This document shows, in pieces, positions 34,520 to 46,831 of a stretch of DNA of 64,000 bases; position 1 is the first letter of the stretch, and each line of letters opens with the position of its first letter. The notes under the pieces are model-generated. The model saw only the letters and a program-made list of their open reading frames with translations, had not been told where the DNA came from and did not search any database. The stretch spans positions 124,001 to 188,000 of the forward strand of contig MJGA01000029.1 of assembly GCA_001910725.1 (NCBI GenBank), in the 5' to 3' direction. The stretch comes from Phanerodontia chrysosporium. Its lineage: Eukaryota; Basidiomycota; Agaricomycetes; Polyporales; Phanerochaetaceae. Both the position numbers and the translations under genes were made by a program.

Positions 34520-37500
34520 CCCACACGGACGGCGACTTTCTCGGAATCGCGACGATGTCGCAGAAGACGTCGAAAAAGTGGAACAAGTGCGCCTTCGTCG
34601 ACCGCTTCACCGCGTCCGCCACAAGCGCAGACGGGCTCAGGGACGTGTCGATGGCTGCGTGTGCGTCAGCGACGGTTGACTGCCCGGAACGCTGAGCAGG
34701 CACATACGCGGTTGCTCGACGCTGTACGTCGACGGCGCGGCGGACAGCGCTGCCCAGAGCGTGCCCGGCCACAGACGCAGCCGCAACAGCCCACGGAGGA
34801 CGTAAAGCAGCTCTTCCTCCCGGGCCCTGCCACGACCGCGTGCCTGTCAGCTGTCATCCACCCGGAGCGTGATAACTGCGCACCTCGGGAACGGCAGGTT
34901 CCCCCGCAGCGCCTCGTCGGCGACGTAGCTCACAAGCGTGAGGCGGCACCGTTCGAGAAGGGCCGGCAGCGCGAGACTGGCAACCCGCTTGCGGCGCGCG
35001 AGCCGATCTACAAATGGCGACCGTTGATTAATGCGGGCCCGACGCGCTGTGTGCTGCGCCGCCGACTCACCCTGTGCGGTATCAGAACAGACGACGAAGA
35101 GCAGGTCGAAGCACCAGTACGAGAAGCGCTCGCGGGGACGAACCGCCCGGCTCGGTCGTCCCTCAATGATGGGCACGTCGCCGAACTTCTCGACCGTGCC
35201 GCGTCGCACGATGTCGTGGTCCGGCCTGTGCCCGGGCGACGCGGGCGACGGCGGGCGGTAGTCGTAGGCGTCCCTGATGCGGCTGCCGTGCTGGAGCACA
35301 GTGCGCAGCCGCTGGATGATGTAGTCGGGGACGCGCAGGTCGCCGAGATACGGCACGACGTCAATTTCGAGCGCCGCGATGAGCGAAAGGTCGAACGCCT
35401 CTTCGGCCTCCTGCACGTCCAGCGGAAGGTGTTCTGCCGGAGTGCTGGTGGACTGTGTAAGACGCTAGGCAGCACACTGAGGAGGCTCACGCACCAGTCA
35501 GCTAGTATGCCGCCCCGGAAGGAGTCGACGATCTGCCGCCAGATGCCTTCGACCCGCTCCGACTCAACCTCTGGCACTTGGCCGTCAGCTGCCATCGCTG
35601 CAAACTCACCTGCTCGCTCACCGTCTCCCAATCGCTGGAGCTGCGGTCCACACTCCTTGACAACCTGTAGAAGGTTCGTGGTAGCGCTCTTCCACAGCGG
35701 CAAATCCTTGCCAAATTTCGACGGCGCTGGGCACTCATACTTCATCTTCACAGGGCAGAATACGCCTGAGACAAACTATCAGCGATACCTAAAGCAGGAC
35801 GCACACCATACCGAGAGAATCGCTTCCACAGTGCCATCGTTGTAAATGGTGGCGTCCTCTTTGAACTGCAGGAAAAGCGTGACGACCTGGGGCATGGTCT
35901 TTTTCGCCAATGCAATGTAAGACACGCGCTTTTGAGGGCGCGTAGACTTTGTGGAGCCAGTCGCCGCAGACTCTTGCACGTCAAACGCAGCGAGGAAGGG
36001 CAGCGTGATGTACTCGGACAGATCTCTCATGATGAGAGAAGGAACACCTTTCACTGAGAGGTCGATCTCGTCGATCGCCTCAATGATCACATTCTAAGCA
36101 TGCATGTCAGCAACATTCGAGAAATAGTTAGTAACTTCATACCTGCACTGGGCTCATCGCGTCCACATCAGGTCGGAAGTCGGGAGATTCGGAGTAGGTC
36201 AGGACGCCTGCGGATGCGGTGAGTATACTACACTCAGAAAATATAGTCCACGTACCTTTCAGCACGGCGACAAGTCGTGTAATGCGCTCGAGCGTCCATT
36301 CCTTCTCCGTAAACTGTTTATACGCACTCCGAGTGCTGCGAATGACTTCGACAAATGTCATGAGGCTCTCCTGCGTAAACGACTTCGCGACAGCTCTGCA
36401 TCTTTTCTGACAACCGCCTCGCCCATCCTGTCGCAGGCCTGCCAGACGACCTCCAGCGCATCAGACGCGCGTTCACGCAGGTCCTCGCCCGCAGCCGCGA
36501 GCGCGCGAACCGCCTTATCCAGGCAGCGCAGCGCAGGCGCGCTGATGGAGCGGTTGTCGTTGCGCCACGCGTCCTCCATGTGCTGGACGAACGCCGCCCA
36601 GGCCTTCTGGAACGACTCGAGGTGCATGATCTTGCTCGTGAGGAAGTCCTGAAATATCGAGCCGACGGACTGCAGCGCAAGCACCTTGGACTCGTCCCAC
36701 TGCGGGTCTGTCTCGCCCGTGGCGCTCGCCTGCCGGATCGCCTGCGTGATCGCGTCGAGGAGCGGGAAGGTCACCTTCCACACGCACTCCTCCCAAGTCG
36801 CAAGGCTCAGCGTCGCGCCGTAAAGCTGGAGAGTACGGAAGAGCGTCTGGATGGCACCGACGCGCACCTCTGGGCGAGCGTCCGTACAGAGGCCGAGGAT
36901 CTCGAGGAGGAGAAACATCCACAGTGCGCTGTACTCAGGCTCATTCTCTGCATCCTTTCTCTTTGCCTGGATCGAGTCCGAGACGCCCCACAGCAGACTC
37001 TCGGCAGCGGTCAGGGCGATGTTCGTGTCTGCCTGGCGCCCAAACTGTCCGAGGGTGGTGATGCACAGGCGGAGGTGCTCCGGAGAGAGAGCAGAGAGCG
37101 AATCGCATACGAGGGTGAGCGACTGGAAAGCGATCTTGACCAAGGCTGGAGTAGCTCTTCTCGTTGGCGTAGCCGAGTGGTGGAGGTCTCCGTGCCGCAG
37201 CAGCGTCCGACTCCGAGGGCACAGGAGTTGGGACAGCAGGCCTGCATACGCTGCTTAAAATCTCGAAGATAGTTTCCCAGCCCACTACAAGGGTATGCCC
37301 AGACGCTTGAAGAATTTGATGAAGCGTCTCTAGACCCATCCGCTTAATCTCAACAGTCGTAGAGTTCCCGAGTGCACCGCTGTCGATAATGACCTGCTGT
37401 GCAAGTACGTCGAGAACGCGGCGCTGGACCTTGGGCTGTAGGTCACCCGTAGTCGACAGGTTGCGAGGGACAACAATGAGGATGTCATCGAGGATGCGCG

Positions 37501-40500
37501 CTGCCTGGAGCCTGATAGTCTGGGGAGCTGGCGAGTGCTTGACGACAGCTAGCAGATGGGACGTGACGATATTCCATGCTACGTCGGGTTCGCGGTAGAT
37601 GAGACGGTGAATATTGAGCTTGGCAACTCCACCGAGTTTGTTGATACCGAAGTCTCCAGACCGCTGGATTGATCATTAGCGCAAGTAGTGGGCATATGCG
37701 ACTGTACATACCAGAGTACGAGGCAGATGTATACCACTGACACGCCTTCTGTTCGCCGACTCGCCTGGCAATGTCAGACTGGGACTCGTGACGACCTCTT
37801 CACCAGACGCAGAGGGCAGCGCCAGATTCTCAGACTCCTCCGACTGCATCCCAACCATGGCGGCACTGAGCTTGCACAGGGCACCCACAAAGTGATGGAA
37901 AGCGACATCGTCCATGTTCTTCGACGCATCAAACAATCGCTGCATCGCGACGAGGACACTCTCCGCGTCGAGGTCTGCGAGAAGCGGATGCCGGTTTTGT
38001 GGGGCTGACGACGACGGCGGGGGCCCTGGCCACTGATCGACGTGTTCGGGCGTGCGGGTCCCGACACCGACCGCCCGATCTGCGGCGACGGGCCCATCGA
38101 GTTGCGCTTGCTTGGCGTCTGAGGCGGCTTCGCGCCTTTCGTCGTCAGAACATAGTCCGCGTTCTGTAGCGTCTCGAGGATGTCGAACCAGCTCTCGCCG
38201 AGCGAGCCTGCGAGGAAGAGCGCCGAGGCTATGTACGCCTTGAGGCAGGCCAGGTTTCGTTCTGAAAGTCCTGGGGCTGCGGTGGCGTCGTGAGTCCGAG
38301 GTTGTCTGTGATTGCGCCGGCAGTACGTGGTGTGGACGGCTCCATGTAGTTTTCAAGACTGGAGACAACTCGAGCCGGGATAGCAAGCTTCCCGAGGCTC
38401 GTGAAGAACGCGTCCCGCGGAGTCGTCAGACCGAGCATACCAGAGACGTTAGTCATCGCTTGATAGCTGGCGAGGACATCGACGAAAAGGTCGTCCGATA
38501 GGTTGGTAGAGATGACGAAAGACAAAGCTGCCAGGAACGCAGGCCACCCGTTCTCGATCATGTCATGGACGATCTTCAGTTGCACAGTTGAGGGGTCATC
38601 CTGAGGCAGGGAGGCAATGTCGAGAGAGGAGGTGCGCGGATGACGGGCTCTCCGCGGCGCGTGGACGTTGTACCATCAGCGTATTGTACAAAGGCCCCAC
38701 GAAAGTAGCGAAGCCTTCGCAAAGGGATACAAGGCATTGTACACATAGCAAGTAGATGTACGGTTCGGGTATTGGGGGAGAATCTGCCTTGTCGAGTTGG
38801 TCGATACTGTTTCCAAACGTCATTATTCACCGAATAGAGAGAATTCACGCAAACTCACCACTGCAGTTTCATAGCAGACCCCTGTACGCTTAGGCCTGCT
38901 TCGGAGACCATCATACTGGCAACGCCCGACACGGTCGCGCTAGCCGCGTTCGCGACAAGTCCTGCGACACCGCCGACATCGAGATAACCAGAGGCGCCTT
39001 CTGGCGGAGGCACCCCGACGCCGAGCATTTGTGTGCTGACCCCGAGAAGGCCAGGTTTCTCGGTGACCAACCTCTTCAGCGCGGTTATGAGCGCGGTGAA
39101 GACCTTGGACCCGGTCTCTTCGGCATCGTACCGCGCCCAGACATTACGCATCAGCTCCGCGTCACTGCACAAGCTGCAAAATATTCGTCAGTGTGTCTAC
39201 ACGTGGCATATATAGCACATCAGGCGCACCCACGCATGATCTCCATAGCTAGCACACGCATCCACTGCGGTCTGGAGCTATGCTGAGGGTGGAAGTTCTC
39301 GGTCGAGTTTGACGGTGTAACGCCGTCTGACGCCTCTGCGCTGATGATCTTGATCAGCAGCATGAGGAAGACCTCGGCCTCTGTCCTCAGTTCGCGCGAG
39401 AACTGCTTGAGTAACAGGAATACAACGCGCGTGGAGCGGAGAGTCAGAGGAAAGCTAGGGCGGTCTGACAACCCCTTCAGCAAGAGAGGACAGAGATGAT
39501 GCTGCAGGAGCATAAGCAGCTCGTCATGCTGTGGAATTGTGAGCATTTGCATCCCGCAGCAGATAGCAAAGCACATGCCTTCCGGAAGAGATCATGGTAG
39601 TTCGTGAGCACGCTTTCGATCAACTCGAGCGCAAACGTCTTGCGCAAAGATTCGAGTTTCAGGAACTTCGGGCGCTCAGAGTTGGCGAGCAGGCAGAGAT
39701 CTTCAAACACAGCGAATGCATCCCGTGCGGAAGGACCCAACAGCTTCGGCGTACCGTTAGGCAAGGTGATATCTTCCAGGTCGTTAGTCTCCAGAATGTC
39801 CTTCCTATCCTCGTCCACCACCTTGTCGACAACAAACATCACGAGCTGACGCAGTGTCGCCGCAGCAGTAGATGACACCACCGCGATACGTGATTCTTGG
39901 AGTTTGAAGCATAGTAGGAGTGCCTGTATGCGGTTATGCAATGCAAATATGAAATGAGGACAGGGAGCACACCTCTCCGAGTAGGTCGCCATGTACGTTC
40001 GGAAAGTTTGTTATGAGGGAGAGCAACGTCTGCAGTATCCGCAGCTGAATGTCGACGCCCTGGTTCATGCAGTCTGTCATGGTCTTCACGATGACTGAGA
40101 CTGCAGACTGAGGGACGGCCTTCAGCGCGATGAGCCGTTGGAGGGAGCCCAGTGAGATGGCAACGACTTTCGCATTCTTTGTCTCGCAGCCCATGAATAC
40201 AGGCCTTAAGAGGTCTTCAGACTGGGGGCCATCTACACGCGGGTATGAGTCCAAGATCATGTTATGAAGGCGCGCCACGCACCGGATGCCAAGTTCGCGG
40301 TCGCCTGCTCTGGTGACGACCTCAAAATGGCTAGAGACTTCTCCGCTGCCTACACGAATCACCACTTCGTCAGAACACCCACAGACGCGTCGAACACGAG
40401 AGACAGACACCTCTCGGACATCGGGATGCTTCCGTCTCGTCTCACTGGCTAGAGACTAGGCAAGATCAATTACGGGCGACAGTCGCTGCAAGTATAGCAT

Positions 40501-40538
40501 ACCTGGAGCTCTGTAACAAGAAACGCTAGCGAACTCAT
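34356..40538 (-). CDS. MON2: MON2, large endosome/Golgi trafficking protein (Sec7/BIG-GEF related)
   Basis: Starts MSSLAFLVTELQ at 40538, then ASETRRKHPDVRE after an intron. The N-terminal DCB and HUS regions are recognisable: FMGCETKNAKVVAISLGSLQ, DIQLRILQTLLSLITNFPNV, ESRIAVVSSTAAATLRQLVM. The middle has GMLGLTTPRDAFFTSLGKLA and MQRLFDASKNMDDVAFHHFV. The C-terminal helical repeats contain VKIAFQSLTLVCDSLSALSP, LWMFLLLEILGLCTDARPEV and VGAIQTLFRTLQLYGATLSL. The end is LAKQCLKELRSEMGIGQ-stop. The order and length fit fungal Mon2, which works with Dop1 and a flippase at the trans-Golgi/endosome and lacks the Sec7 catalytic domain. Two -1 slips occur at about 38262-38280 and 38016-38030, the latter at a G5 run. 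The middle exons were not all resolved. Confidence 0.85.
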
Positions 40539-42006
40539 GCTGTCGGATTCATGGATACAGAGGAAGATGGATGCGCAGTGCGTCTGCGCCTCGCGCCTAC
40601 GCCCCGCGTTACAGCCAGCACAAACCCTAACCTGAGACAAGCAGCGCCAGAGAGCGTCTGGCAGCGTCTGCAGCAACAGCACCAAGTCTCCAGCTTAGGA
40701 TCACCACACGCAATGTTGTCACGCAATGAATGTCTTATATGATGTGTTTATCGACTTTCGATGCACACCTGCCATACTAGGGACAACTGACACGGACTGG
40801 CGGTTCAGTGCTACAACACTCCCGAACACCGACAGCAAACTTGAACATGAAGCTGCTCACAGCCGCTTTATAGAGCTGAGGCTCGGTTAATGATGGTGAG
40901 TGGCGATTGCTACTTGTAGTCACATGTATTCACTTGAAGATGTTCCAGGACAGCGTGGAAGTGCGTCATGAAGCCTTCGAGCTCGCCAGGGCTCACAGAC
41001 ATGCACATCCCATGACACCATGGAATAGTACGAACATCGGGACGGCGAGAACCGCGATGAGGCTGACGCCTGCCACATTGAGGACTTCTAGTCGGTGTAC
41101 AGAACGAAGACACGTGTAGCATATCAAGTCTGAGACATGCAGTCCTACGGTAAGCAGAGCTTCGAGTCTGTACCACTAGGTTTTCCGCACGCAGGTCTAT
41201 CAGCTAATCCATGTCTTGACCGGCTGCAGCAATAACTGCAATGTGCCACTTCAGCGACGCAACAAGTCCGCTCGTGTGTGAAGATGCTCGTAACTCGTGC
41301 ACTCCATGACATTAACTATCACCTGCTACCGATCTACCGTACTTCGCTTCTATCCCGGCACAATCGTGCAGATATTCACAACCGAGGATTCCCTTCGACT
41401 CCCTCTTTGACAGAACGCAAACTCTAGAAAGTCTTATCGCTTCCAAATTACAGCTGGTGGTGGATGTGACTGCAAGGCTTGGCTGCCGAAGTCCCAGCAT
41501 GACCACGCACCTCGGTTCAATATGGCCCTTATATGTACCCTGCGCCTTTTAGATGCTTGGCTTTCTGCGACGGCTTCACGACACCGTGGTCACAAGCATG
41601 ACCTACGGCGATAACGACAAGGGCGTCTTTATCAGCACCACTCGCGGTTTCTTTCGCTCGTCTCGCGGTCTCCTATATTCCTGTCTTTTCATCCGTCATT
41701 TTATGATGGCTGGCCAGTAGTGTACACAGGCGTGGACGAGCTCGTGCGCATCTCGAGATCTAGAGATTGTCGTCTGAATCAAAATAGCGAGCCTAGTTGT
41801 CGGGCCTGCCCCTGCGGAACCGGCTGTTTGTATTTCACCGAGCGTGATCGAATTGCAGTGCCTTGCTCGGAGTCGTCACCCCTTTCGCTAACCATCTTCA
41901 CATCCGTGTCCCTCCTTCTCTCCTTCTTAAACTTCGTCGCTTTGCTGGCAAGGCTGAATACGACCACCACTCAGGACAGCCCCAGCAGGCTTTTGAGGTC
42001 GTCAAT
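40539..42006. promoter_or_regulatory. Divergent intergenic region, MON2 / GT15
   Basis: About 1.47 kb. Only short frames with no domain or family match on either strand. Probable promoters for both neighbours; no motif named. Confidence 0.4.
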
Positions 42007-43513
42007 ATGAACACAACCGCCCGATACGTGATCCTCGTCCTTGTCGTGGTCGTGAGTATCCCCGGTGCTTCTCAATTCAGTCCTCGGGTGCTCATGACGT
42101 TCCGTCGCAGCTTGGGCTGCATTCAATACTCAGCTTCACTCACGAAGACTATGGACGGGCGACATCTTTGTCGAATATCTCTTCAAACTGTCATGGAGCG
42201 GTTCGGACGCCATGCCGCCATATTCGCCGGACGAGGATGTCGTCGTCAGCCCACCTCCCTCCACACCTCCCCGCAGGGCAAATGCAACCATCCTGATGCT
42301 CGCACGGAATAGCGACACTGACAGTGCCGTGCGAAGCGTACGCGAGCTCGAAGACCGCTTCAACCACAAGTTCCACTACCCATGGGTCTTCCTCAACGAG
42401 GAGCCCTTCTCGGACGAGTTCAAGAAGCGCGTTTCGAATGTGGTCTCCGGCCACGTCGAATTTGGCCTGATCCCTCACGACCATTGGTATCAGCCCGACT
42501 GGATTGATGAGGAGAAGGCGAAGGCAGGGCGCGACAAGATGGTGCAAGACAACATCATTTACGGAGGCAGTGTCTCGTATCGCAACATGTGTCGCTTCAA
42601 CTCTGGAGTGCGTCTCATCGTTGTGTGACCTTGCGCTCATCTGACCATTTCGTAGTTCTTTTACAGGCATCCCATCGTTCAGAAGTACAAGTGGTACTGG
42701 CGCGTCGAGTACGTCTGTCCTTGCAGACGCTTCGATTGTAACTCATAAGCTTTGCAGGCCTGATGTCCACTTCCACTGTGATATCGACGAAGACCCATTC
42801 ATGTTCATGGAAGACAACAACAAGGTCTACGGTTTCACTATCACCATGTACGAATACCTTGCCACCATTCCCACCCTGTGGGATACGGTCAAGAGTGCGT
42901 TGCCTCAGTCGTCCTCACAGCGCCTAGACTGACAGCGCCTCGTAGGATTCATCTCTGAAAACCCACAATATGTCGCGGAGAATAATGCGATGGGGTACAT
43001 GTCTGACGACGGCGGCAACTCGTACAATCTCTGTCACTGTACGTCATAAACTCCTGCGCGTATCATGCGGGGTGCTGACCCCGGTTGTCAGTCTGGAGCA
43101 ACTTCGAGATTGCGAACATGGACTTCTGGCGCGGCGAAGCGTACTCGAAGTATTTCGAATACCTTGACTCCACCGGTGGCTTCTACTACGAGGTGTGTGC
43201 CGCCATCTCCCGCGACTACAGGTCCACTGACATGTGCCGCACCAGCGATGGGGAGACGCTCCTGTTCACAGCATCGCCGCGGCGCTCTTCGTGCCCAAGG
43301 ATCAGATCCACTTCTTCAACGAGATCGGATATGAGCACAATCCTTACACACACTGTCCCCGGGGCGAGGGCCTTTGGCAGCAGAAGCACTGCTCGTGCAA
43401 TCCTGAGCGCAGCTTCGGTGCGTGTTGTCACCGCTCGCGATGTCGCAGCGTCTGACCTCGATCTAGATTACGACGGCTACTCATGCATGCGCCAGTGGGA
43501 CCGCATACAATAA
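42007..43513 (+). CDS. GT15 alpha-1,2-mannosyltransferase (KRE2/MNT1 family)
   Basis: Golgi type II membrane enzyme that adds alpha-1,2-mannose to O- and N-linked glycans using GDP-mannose. It starts MNTTARYVILVLVVV, the short cytosolic tail and signal anchor, interrupted by an intron from 42052. The catalytic domain reads RRANATILMLARNSDTDSAV, RSVRELEDRFNHKFHYPWVF, IPHDHWYQPDWIDEEKAKAG, MCRFNSGFFYRHP, YKWYWRVEPDVHFHCDIDED, FWSNFEIANMDFWRGEAYSK and ERWGDAPVHSIAAALFVPKD. The YWRVEPDV motif is the diagnostic metal/sugar-nucleotide segment of the family. The end is CMRQWDRIQ-stop. The stem region is ambiguous: an acceptor at about 42115 gives the family-like LHSILSFTHEDYGRATSL but then needs a -1 slip before 42212; an acceptor at 42133 avoids it but gives an unfamiliar stem. 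Confidence 0.9.
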
Positions 43514-44927
43514 GTGCATCTCAGACACGCTTTGTGCCTCTCCATCATCTATCAACTCTACGCAGGCCGTCGACAGCAGGCGTCCGAAGCATGTCTCTCT
43601 CGTATAGAGTGTACTACTAAGCTATCTATCCAGACTCTACCCCTTTTGCAGCAAGTAGCATTCGTAGACATGGACTCAATCCACTGACTTCTTCACTCTG
43701 ACTTCGTACATAATCTATCGCAGCGTGAACCGGGACCAGAGGCGCGGAGCTGCGGCCCTATGCACAGCGCGTCCTGACTTCTGACCGTTCCGCCGCAGGC
43801 ACCAGATTCGGTCGCTCGCAACGATTCGTCCGCTCGTTCGCACCTACGCAAGGAGCCTGTCTTACACGGCAAACACCGAGGGCGAAAGGCCTTCACTAAG
43901 AGCGTTCATTTTCCAGGCTTCGGGCCCCTACTAGAACCCGTCTCCAGACGCGCACCGACGAACCTTGCTATTGTCCTCCGCACATGCCTGGGAAGCCTCA
44001 CGCTTCGATGCGCGCTGCCCCTGGCATGGGGCAGCTCGGGCTGTGCGTATCGACGGGCCAAGGTGCCGCTGGGCGCGTTCCGCCGTACGGCAGTGCAAGT
44101 CCTGCACACGAAGCGTGCGCTCAGTGAGAGCGACGTTCGCGCATGCATGCTGTCTGGATGCTGCACTGCCTACGTCTGCATGCGCTCTGGGGCCTCGAGG
44201 CCGCTACGTGCCAGCGTCTCAGCGTATCTGGCACTGTGTTCCATCTACGTCCATCTGGGCCTATGTGCTGCTGGCCGTCGAACGCGTGCCGCGCAAGTGA
44301 TGATATAGCGCTGTGGGCGCCGGTGCTAGCGTCGGAGACAATGCCAACGAATATAAGCTATAGCGGGATGTCGGCCTGGAAAGCTGTCCTGTGATCGTAT
44401 ATCTAGGTATGACTTGATGGCACGGGGCACAATCTGCAGCGGCGACCCTGCTTCCTGAGCCGCGAGAGGAAGCTTGGAGATTGTACATGAATGACTCTAA
44501 AAGCTAGATATCAGGCCTGGGAATGTCATGCTTAGCCTTGTGAATATCCATACATATAGATATCCAGATATTCACTTAGTCGAGGACGAGTGGCTGCAAT
44601 CGAGGGACGTCATGAGAGTAATATTACCCATTATCCAAAGTCGTACAATACACAGAGCATAAGGTGATGATCAAGCGTACACAGCATAAAATAACGTGAG
44701 CATGTAACAAGTCCGTAAGCAGAGAGCCTTGAGTATATGCAGTCTAAACGACGGAGTGAAAGCGAACTTGAAGCACAGAAGCATAATAACTGAACGAGAC
44801 GTGCGGATTGTGTGATATCCAGAACTCAAAGGAGAGCAAGGTGATATGCGCTAATGATACAGAGAAATGGAAATGATAGCTGTGCACGCGGGGTATAAGG
44901 TCGCCAGCAACGTGAGCACCACAAGCG
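43514..44927. other. Convergent intergenic region
   Basis: About 1.4 kb without a supported gene. Short frames only. A self-complementary patch occurs around 44545-44575. Presumably the two 3' ends and spacer. Confidence 0.4.
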
Positions 44928-46263
44928 CTAGCCGACCATGGCGACACGGTGGACAGCCTGGTGGTAGACTCGTGGGACAAAGTAGGCAGGCATAAAGCCC
45001 GGAGGGAGCTTCTCGTGTACAGTAGGCGGTGCCTGCTGCATCGACATCGCTGTCGCGGGCAGTGGCGGAACGGCGGTGCTGGGCCGCCTGGGCGCGGATT
45101 GATGGGCATGCACGTACGTCACGCTGGGGATAACCGGCGCTGCCGGCTGGGGCGGGACAGACACCGACATGTGGCGCTGTCGCTGGGGAGGCTGGGTGTG
45201 ATAGTACACGGGTACGGTGGTGGGAACTGTTGCATGAACGGGGCAGCGGTTACTGGCATCGAAGGAATTAATGGGCAGGATATCGACTGTGAAAGCGAGC
45301 GCGATGATGAGGATGAGGAAGAGTGCATAGTTGGCCCAGAGAACGAGCGAGTCCGTCGCCGAGCGGCTGCGAACCGCTGTTGGGAGTTGAGGACTTTCTC
45401 GTGCTCGATCATGCCTTCCGTCATTGTCATAGGACGAGGCTGGCCCGCTGATCTTTGTGAACCTTGCTGCTGCTGGAACCACCAGGGCACCAGCGTGGGG
45501 GGCGTCTGGTACGCCATCGCTGCCGCACCCCAGTTGAGCTGCTGAGCACGCCTAATGGCATCCTGCATCTTAATGCGGTTCCAATGGAGAGCATTAGGCG
45601 AGTATTGATTGTAACCCATGGGGCTGCAAAGTTTGTTGAGCCAGCCTTCGATGAGCTCGACCGTCCACTTGCAGCCGCGCATCTCCGTGCCAAGTTTCAG
45701 GATGGCAGCGATGTCGTCTGGATCATCTTTCTGGTACCTAATAAGCTTCAGGGCGACTGCCCATGACCAGCTCACAGCGACCATGACGAGACCCTGTGAC
45801 TCGAAGACAGTGTTCATGGCCATGTTCTGCGGCGTCATCGCGTCGTTATAGATAGGATCTATGAGCTCCCCTGGGCACTGTGGTAGCGGCCTTAACCAAT
45901 GCTGGCATATACAAGCGTAAGAACTCACCCTCTAGCCATTGGGAGCGCAACATCGGCGTGGGAATTCATCCAGTCGGCGCCGAGGTTGAAAGCCCTGGCG
46001 GTCTCTTCGATGCACAGACTTAGCCTGGCACCTGCGTCTGACACGCCGCGCTTCATCCAATGAGACTCGAAGGATCTGTGATTGTAGTCTACATCGCGTG
46101 TACTCTTTCGGCATGAAAGAGAGCGGTGAAGTACCATGACCGCGCCGCCATGAATGACGATGTGGACGGTCGTCCTGAACCTGGCGAACAGGCGAACGGA
46201 AAGATAGGCGAGGACTTGACTGAGCAGTTCCTTCGTGAGCAGGACCTCGTTGTGTTCTTGCAT
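44928..46263 (-). CDS. Nucleotidyltransferase-like protein of a basidiomycete-restricted family
   Basis: Starts MQEHNEVLLTKELLSQVLAY at 46263. The first exon carries VHIVIHGGAVMVLH, then RKSTRDVDYNHRSFESHWMK and FNLGADWMNSHADVALPMAR, followed by an intron (about 45870-45928) and the second exon with ELIDPIYNDAMTPQNMAMNT, SWSWAVALKLIRYQKDDPDD and IAAILKLGTEMRGCKWTVEL. A Gly-Gly pair followed by R-x-T-R-D-V-D-Y is the pattern of DUF6036/AbiEii-type nucleotidyltransferase folds, and the rest matches an uncharacterised family seen in mushrooms. Substrate unknown; nothing shows it is a toxin. The Ser/Pro/Gln-rich tail slips by -1 around 45185-45260; if corrected it ends at 44928, otherwise at 45119. 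Confidence 0.62.
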
Positions 46264-46831
46264 GTAGGACAAGGCTTATCGTCGACGATGGGGGTAGGTG
46301 AAAGGAACGAAGGGTGCTCCAAGGTGAAGATTCAGAAATTTGTGGGGTAACGCACGAGCTTTTCATATACAAGGCGTGTCGCGGTGGAAGCGTATCCTGG
46401 CGAGACCGTCGGTGGCCCCAATGTGGCCTGGTTTGACTTTTGTACTGACCTGCGTGAGCGTTCCAAACAACAAAGCCGGATCTGTCATGCAAAAATGCTT
46501 GACAAGGCTGTGCTGCGGTCGGGATTGTTGGTCGTCGGCTGGCGGAAAGGCCTTTCCGACAGCCTCGAGAGCAGGCTTCGCAGCGGGCAAGTTGTGAGAT
46601 GAACGTCGTTGGGCGCGTCGGCCCTCGACGTCGTCGACGAAGACGCGGAGGACGACGACGAGCTCAAGTCGGCGGCATCGGCGCCGTCGCCGAAACATCA
46701 GTACCAATCGTTATTGTTCTTGCTGGATTTGGCTTGACGGAGGGCCGAAACATATGCTTCCGGGCGGCCGGTAACCGGAATTGTAGCTGGCACGGCCGGT
46801 GAGCGCCGGACCTAACCCTGCAGGCTCACGC
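46264..46831. promoter_or_regulatory. Divergent intergenic region, NTase-like / bromodomain gene
   Basis: About 570 bp between two divergent starts. A plus-strand stretch near 46625-46710 is acidic and open (DEDAEDDDELKSAASAPSPK) and could be an upstream exon of the bromodomain gene, but I could not join it. Confidence 0.4.

Noticed and set aside
32518..34524. 668-codon minus-strand frame across Sld3 and the ankyrin gene
   Set aside because: Antisense to two genes with recognised domains; Arg/Ala-rich low complexity, typical of GC-rich shadows.
42134..42212. Unbroken stem region of the GT15 gene using the acceptor at 42133
   Set aside because: It avoids a frame slip but replaces a family-like stem (SFTHEDYGRATSL) by unfamiliar sequence. 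Kept only as an alternative.
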